A DNA stretch of 64,000 bases. It comes from Bacteroidia bacterium. Its GTDB lineage: Bacteria > Bacteroidota > Bacteroidia > Chitinophagales > Chitinophagaceae. Position numbers and translations under genes: made by a program. This document shows positions 59,392 through 64,000 of the stretch, piece after piece (the stretch's first letter is position 1; every line of letters begins with the position of its first letter). The stretch spans positions 32,646 through 96,645 of the forward strand of contig JAUICZ010000006.1 in assembly GCA_030429205.1 (NCBI GenBank), read 5' to 3'. The notes beneath the pieces were generated by a model. That model saw only the letters and a program-made list of their open reading frames with translations. It had not been told where the DNA came from and did no database searches.

Positions 59392-62300
59392 TTATCTGAC
59401 GATATTGAACTTTTTGTTCACTACACCATCAGCTGCTCTAATCTGTAGAATATAAGACCCTGTTGGCAAGCTAGAAACATTAACTGAATAGTTTTGCTTA
59501 CCAGCTGTAACAGTTGGCCTACTCACTGTAGCACCTACGCTATTAAGTATAATTAATCCCTGAACATCTATATCTCCACCTAAAGTAATTGAGATGACAT
59601 CGTTTGCAGGGTTAGGATACAATGCAATACCATTATCAGTTGATACATTACCAACAGACAACGGACCACCTAACTGTGTAGTATCAGTACCACACTGATT
59701 AAATAACACCATACGTACATATACATTACCATTAAATGTTTTAGTAACATTCTGCTGGTTGCTTGTAGTACCATCACCAAATATCCATAGGTAACCTGTT
59801 GTATTTTGAGGATTACTAGGAGTAAAGCTATACGTATTGCCGTTATTAACGTATGAGATACCATTACTTGTTGGTAATGGTGTGATTTCTACTTTAATAT
59901 CATCCACATCAAGACAGTTTGGTCCCGCGTCTACTTGTACGGTATATGTACCATTCTTAGTAATAGTGATTTTTTGAGTTGTCTCACCTGTACTCCACTG
60001 GTACTTAGCTCCAGGATAACCGGCATCAACTATGATTGGTAAACCTTTGTTCTCACAAACAAAAATATCAGCACCAAGATCAACATTTAATGGTCCGGCT
60101 TGTACATCCTGTACTAGTGATTCTGTTCCACAACCTTCATTTGTAACCATTACAGTGTACTTACCTGCTTGCTGTACGTTATAGTTTGCACTTGTTGCAC
60201 CAGGTATATTGTTACCATTTAGTTTCCACTGATATGTCAATCCTTGTCCTTGTTGCGTCATTAACGATAAAGAACCACCTGTACAATAAGTTAAGTTACT
60301 ACTTGCTGTAACGTTCGCGTTAGGTGGTGCTATTGTAGCAACTGTTACCGGCATAGACTCAGCAACATTACTTGGTGTAGTAATCTTGACAGTATAATCA
60401 CCAGCTTGAGAAGCTAAATATGTTTGGCTTGTTGCACCTTGTATTTCAACTCCGTTTAGCTTCCATTGGTATGTAAACTGGGCTCCGCTGTTAGCTGTTA
60501 ACAATACATCGTGTCCATGACAAATAATTGTTGATGATGCAGGCGTAATATGTGCAGAAAATATCTCTCCGTTTAATGTACCTGTAAACATGCCAAAGCT
60601 TGTTTTTGTATCAGAAGTCAATAAGTTTTTATTTGCATCTACAGAACTTGCAGTACCATTATAACCAACCCAACCATAATTTTTATACTGGTGAGCTAAT
60701 CTTAAATCTGATTCAGGAGAAATATTACCTAACCAGATATCCATGTAGTTCACTTCAATATCAAAGTTATAAGTACTAGATGGAGCTGTATGATCAAAAC
60801 CTGTATAGAAGTACATAAAGTCGTTGTATGTAAAACCAGGAGCTTTGCGTCCGCTATATTGCCTGATTTCTAATGGACTGGTAATTTTCAACTCAGGGTT
60901 CCACTCAACAGTAGCTACAACATTACCACCAAAAGTAAATACTTGTTTGTCTCCCGGCTGTACAGATGCAGGTGTAGCATCTGCTAATGGCGGTTTTACT
61001 GATGGCTCAAATTCATAAGCACCTAAATCAGGAACACCATCTTCTCTTAACTCTACTCTTGTATTTCCATCTTTATCTTTATTATTCGTTGCAATATGTA
61101 AAGCACGACCATTTAAAGACCATGATGCTGGATTCGTAGGATCAGGACGCAAATTAGTCGCACTCATAAAACCAGGATTATAAGAAATTGAGTTTAAATC
61201 TTGATCACTAGCTTTTCTCCAAGCGTTAATGTCCTTGTATGTTCCTGAAGGAGAACCTCTCTGCACCAAATTTGTACCGTTTGAAGTGTATATGTTATTA
61301 TAGTCCCATGTACAATTTCTACCCACATAATAGCAATACATACCTAAACCAGGTCCTGTAGTCGCAAATACGTTATTTCTTATCGTATTGTATCTATAAG
61401 AGTTTGAATTTGAGTAGTAAAAACGTGCAGCTTGCGAACTAGATGAAGCACTTGTTACACTAACACTATTATTGATGAAATTCTGATAGCGGCTGTAATA
61501 AGCATATATACCATAAGAGGTTGAAGAACCTGTTTTATTTATCGCAATCGTGTTGTTACCAATAATACCCATATTGCTTGAAGTACCATCGTTGTAGTAC
61601 ATTCTTATACCATAAGTTGTACCGCCTGTACCTTCAATAGTTATTGTATTTCCTGTAAACTCAAAGTTATTATCGTTATAGTATGCATATGAACCGTAGA
61701 ATGTTGTAGGACTGTTTAGCGAAGAGATCGTATTGTTTCTAACCTTTAGATTATTATTCTCATAAAAGTAAGTTGCATATACATAGTTTTCGCTGATCGT
61801 ATTTTCTTCGAAAACATTATCGTCTGTTAAATTACTAGAGCTAATTCCTCTCCAATAAATACCATAGTAACCTCTATTGATTGAGTTTCCTATAAATACG
61901 TTATCAGAACCACTAAGTTCAGTACCATATATACCAGAGGTATTTGAGCTTGTCGCTGTAGCAGAAGCTTCTACAATACAATTCAATACACTATCGTGAG
62001 ATGAGTTGCCATCAAAGACCAATACGCGACCGGCATTGCTAGCCGTAGATTGAATCGTTATGTCTTTTAGAGTTACATATGAACTGTTTGTCAACTTAAA
62101 TACATGGTCTGAGCCAGAAGGTGCAAAAGCAACAATAGCACTTGACGCTGTATTACTCTGAGACTTAAACGTAATTCTATTTGCAGCACTAGCTCCAGTT
62201 ACTGTTTTCAATTCTACCTGATCTGTATAAATGCCAGGCATAATATCCATAGTCACAGCTCCACATACACCATATTTATTTAGATCATCAACAGCTTCTT

Positions 62301-63393
62301 TTACATCAACATAGTCACCACCTGTACCTACAGTATAAACACCATTTAAGCCTGCTTTTAAAGTAAACTTCAATGTATCATCTACATTTACAGTATCCGC
62401 TATTCCATTTGGCATACTCGTATATACAACAAACTCTCTACCAGCTGTACCAAACGGGATGTTACCTAAGTTAACAACTGTAGAGTTTGGTGTTCCTCCT
62501 CCTATCGGGTAAATTGTTGTGTTTACATTTACATCTGTCTGTGCCGTCCCATCTAATGTCCAACCAACAGTAACTTTATTTATGTTGTTTTTTCCTTTGT
62601 TTTTTATAACAACAGAAACAGGTATGGTTGAGTTTGCACAGAATATTCCACTTGGAGAAGCTAAGTCGCTTACAGAAGCATTGTTATGACCTTTAGGTAA
62701 ATCTCCCCACAAATAGCTCTGATCTGTTGCAGGCTTAGTTGTAATATTATTTACAAAAGTTGCTGAAGTTGGCGTTGGGTTTGCAGACGCATTATCCAAC
62801 ACCTTGTAGTCTCCGTTTACTCTACCCGCAATACCTACAGTAGCACTTGGGAAGTTTGTAGAAGGGTGTTCTCTTTTGTAGATAAACTCAATTGCATTAG
62901 CTCCTTCATACAGCTTTACCTGCATAGATATTACAGGGTTTGCAGTATTATTTAGCGGCCTCGTATTTCTCCACTCAAAAGTAAAAACTCTACTACCTGC
63001 AGTACCTGTAGTTTTATAAGTTGTTACACTACCACTGCCTTGCAGGTCATCCCACAATGGCATTAAGCCCGGGTTGAAGTTATTCATGTTGCCTAACGAG
63101 TTTGTGAAGCTGGTATTTGTATTATTACCAAATGCCATGAACCCGTTTGAACATGCACTCATTGTTGTATATGTAGCATTACAGTACTCAAAAGTAAAAC
63201 CTATAGGTATACCTGTTACTGTTCTGTCATCTGACTGAAGGTTTACTGAAGTACCTCCACTCAAGTAAGTAAATGTTTTTGTCGATGCCTCAAAGGGATA
63301 GGATGCGGCGTCGGGATACTGGGCTTTTACCCCGCTTGACACGGCTACTGCTAACAACAGCAATGTCAACTTTAGATGGTGTAACTGTTTCAT
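59392..63393 (-). CDS. Large T9SS-exported beta-helix and Ig-domain protein
   Basis: This protein has 1333 residues with a signal peptide (MKQLHHLKLTLLLLAVAVSS to KAQ). An N-terminal beta-sandwich domain (about 25-215) is followed by a CARDB-like segment (about 240-350). A parallel beta-helix (about 365-790) has repeats such as NVFEENTISEN, NNLKVRNNTISS and NFINNSVSV. Two Ig-like repeats (YQWKLNGVEIQGATS and YQWKLNGNNIPGATS), another Ig-like part, a PKD-like domain (YLWIFGDGTTSN) and a T9SS type A domain (IALYPNPANDVISI to KKFNIVR) follow. It is probably a surface adhesin or polysaccharide-binding protein; no lyase residues were identified. Confidence 0.85.
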   Translation of the reverse strand: MKQLHHLKLTLLLLAVAVSSGVKAQYPDAASYPFEASTKTFTYLSGGTSVNLQSDDRTVTGIPIGFTFEYCNATYTTMSACSNGFMAFGNNTNTSFTNSLGNMNNFNPGLMPLWDDLQGSGSVTTYKTTGTAGSRVFTFEWRNTRPLNNTANPVISMQVKLYEGANAIEFIYKREHPSTNFPSATVGIAGRVNGDYKVLDNASANPTPTSATFVNNITTKPATDQSYLWGDLPKGHNNASVSDLASPSGIFCANSTIPVSVVIKNKGKNNINKVTVGWTLDGTAQTDVNVNTTIYPIGGGTPNSTVVNLGNIPFGTAGREFVVYTSMPNGIADTVNVDDTLKFTLKAGLNGVYTVGTGGDYVDVKEAVDDLNKYGVCGAVTMDIMPGIYTDQVELKTVTGASAANRITFKSQSNTASSAIVAFAPSGSDHVFKLTNSSYVTLKDITIQSTASNAGRVLVFDGNSSHDSVLNCIVEASATATSSNTSGIYGTELSGSDNVFIGNSINRGYYGIYWRGISSSNLTDDNVFEENTISENYVYATYFYENNNLKVRNNTISSLNSPTTFYGSYAYYNDNNFEFTGNTITIEGTGGTTYGIRMYYNDGTSSNMGIIGNNTIAINKTGSSTSYGIYAYYSRYQNFINNSVSVTSASSSSQAARFYYSNSNSYRYNTIRNNVFATTGPGLGMYCYYVGRNCTWDYNNIYTSNGTNLVQRGSPSGTYKDINAWRKASDQDLNSISYNPGFMSATNLRPDPTNPASWSLNGRALHIATNNKDKDGNTRVELREDGVPDLGAYEFEPSVKPPLADATPASVQPGDKQVFTFGGNVVATVEWNPELKITSPLEIRQYSGRKAPGFTYNDFMYFYTGFDHTAPSSTYNFDIEVNYMDIWLGNISPESDLRLAHQYKNYGWVGYNGTASSVDANKNLLTSDTKTSFGMFTGTLNGEIFSAHITPASSTIICHGHDVLLTANSGAQFTYQWKLNGVEIQGATSQTYLASQAGDYTVKITTPSNVAESMPVTVATIAPPNANVTASSNLTYCTGGSLSLMTQQGQGLTYQWKLNGNNIPGATSANYNVQQAGKYTVMVTNEGCGTESLVQDVQAGPLNVDLGADIFVCENKGLPIIVDAGYPGAKYQWSTGETTQKITITKNGTYTVQVDAGPNCLDVDDIKVEITPLPTSNGISYVNNGNTYSFTPSNPQNTTGYLWIFGDGTTSNQQNVTKTFNGNVYVRMVLFNQCGTDTTQLGGPLSVGNVSTDNGIALYPNPANDVISITLGGDIDVQGLIILNSVGATVSRPTVTAGKQNYSVNVSSLPTGSYILQIRAADGVVNKKFNIVR

Positions 63394-63630
63394 AATATTT
63401 GATTGTATCGTTTACGTATGATTTCGCAATATAAACTTAATTAAATCATTACTAACTATTGCAAATGAGCAGTTAAAATATTATTATAAATTAAATTTAA
63501 CATATCTTTAATCAAAACGACCCAACCTATTATATACTATTTTTATCTAACACTCTTTAAGCTGATACACTGACACCTATGCAACACTAGCATTACATAT
63601 TTTTTGTTTTTAAAATAAATATCAAAAAAC

Positions 63631-63657
63631 AAAGGGTGGCTTTAAAAGCCACCCTTT
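63631..63657 (-). terminator. Terminator after the truncated T9SS gene
   Basis: AAAGGGTGGCTT pairs with AAGCCACCCTTT around a short loop. On the minus strand it is followed by GTTTTTTG. The rest of the 287-base gap 63394-63680 is A+T-rich, with nothing else recognised. Confidence 0.85.
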
Positions 63658-63680
63658 AACTATCAGTTATTACTACTGTT

Positions 63681-64000
63681 TTACCTTACTACATCAAACG
63701 GTTTGCTGACCATTCCATCCGATGTTTGTGCACGTAGCATGTAATGTCCGTTAGCCAAAACACTAACATCTACACTGTGACTCGTACTTCCAGGAGTTAC
63801 CACTCCGCTGTATACTACAGCACCTACCCCGTTCAATACCTGTACTCCTTCCAACGTCGTACCGGTAACATCCACGGTTACCTGATCCTTCGCAGGGTTC
63901 GGATATACACTCACGTTAGAACCATCTACTACTGTCTCTACACTTAAAGGCCAGCCCAACTGGATCGTATCTGTTCCACATGCGTTGAACATCACTAACC
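63681..64000 (-). CDS. C-terminal end of a T9SS-exported protein, cut by window edge
   Basis: This is the last 106 residues, open to the window edge (the first codons read LVMFNACGTDTIQLGWPLSV). The end is a type A T9SS sorting domain, SVYPNPAKDQVTVDV to KPFDVVR. The segment closely resembles the same region of the neighbouring 1333-residue protein (FNQCGTDTTQLGGPLSV), so the two genes are tandem paralogues. The N-terminal function cannot be seen. Confidence 0.85.
   Translation of the reverse strand, partial: LVMFNACGTDTIQLGWPLSVETVVDGSNVSVYPNPAKDQVTVDVTGTTLEGVQVLNGVGAVVYSGVVTPGSTSHSVDVSVLANGHYMLRAQTSDGMVSKPFDVVR

Noticed and set aside
61100..62100. CRISPR-like repeat block
   Set aside because: The repeated feel comes from Asn/Tyr-rich beta-helix coils in frame with the large protein; there are no regular direct repeats with spacers.

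Overview
The window is a chromosomal segment of a Bacteroidota bacterium, most probably of the Chitinophagia/Chitinophagales type. The evidence is the low G+C content, promoters of the TTG-N20-TAnnTTTG form, near absence of Shine-Dalgarno sequences except at rpsU, four proteins with type IX secretion (T9SS) C-terminal sorting domains, an RpoZ of the Bacteroidota type, and a Bacteroidota-style division and cell-wall (dcw) cluster. No tRNA, rRNA, CRISPR array, prophage or insertion sequence was recognised.

Left part (1-22.9 kb): an edge-truncated lipoprotein and a GH3 beta-N-acetylhexosaminidase-like protein; a frameshifted PqqB-like metallo-beta-lactamase gene; superoxide dismutase; outer-membrane barrels, one of them PorG/DUF6089-like; a seven-haem CXXCH-TPR protein; tyrS; hisS with a low-molecular-weight tyrosine phosphatase; a MauG-type dihaem peroxidase; a T9SS-exported PhoX-type phosphatase; a run of cytochrome/FG-GAP lipoprotein, Omp85-type barrel and glycosyltransferase; sigma factor, rsmE and DUF4159 genes; and a T9SS Calx-beta/choice-of-anchor I protein.

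Centre (23.3-39.3 kb, all minus strand): the dcw cluster in the order mraZ-rsmH-ftsL-ftsI-murE-mraY-murD-ftsW-murG-murC-ftsQ-ftsA-ftsZ. It is tightly packed, with ATGA, TTGA and TAATG overlaps. It starts behind a probable MraZ operator and ends in a strong terminator after ftsZ. murF, murB and ddl are not in it. Divergent from it run bamD and rpoZ.

Right part (40.8-64 kb): a YjjG-type HAD phosphatase, a cupin, a DciA/DUF721 protein, rpsO-pnp, a SRPBCC protein, a GT39-like membrane protein, an MBL-fold exported protein, a c-type cytochrome, ribE, then rpsU-xerC/D-hpf, a PQQ-propeller lipoprotein, ferritin, a divergent TlpA thioredoxin and DUF6029 barrel pair, nadB, and a 1333-residue T9SS beta-helix protein beside the 3' end of a paralogue.

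Most of the window is housekeeping. The points most worth following are: the consensus Shine-Dalgarno of rpsU in a genome that otherwise lacks them (an autoregulation signature); intrinsic terminators whose hairpins touch, or even contain, the next start codon; a haem lipoprotein next to an Omp85 barrel; tail-to-tail gene pairs with no spacer and no terminator; and candidate operators before mraZ, phoX and the TlpA/DUF6029 pair.
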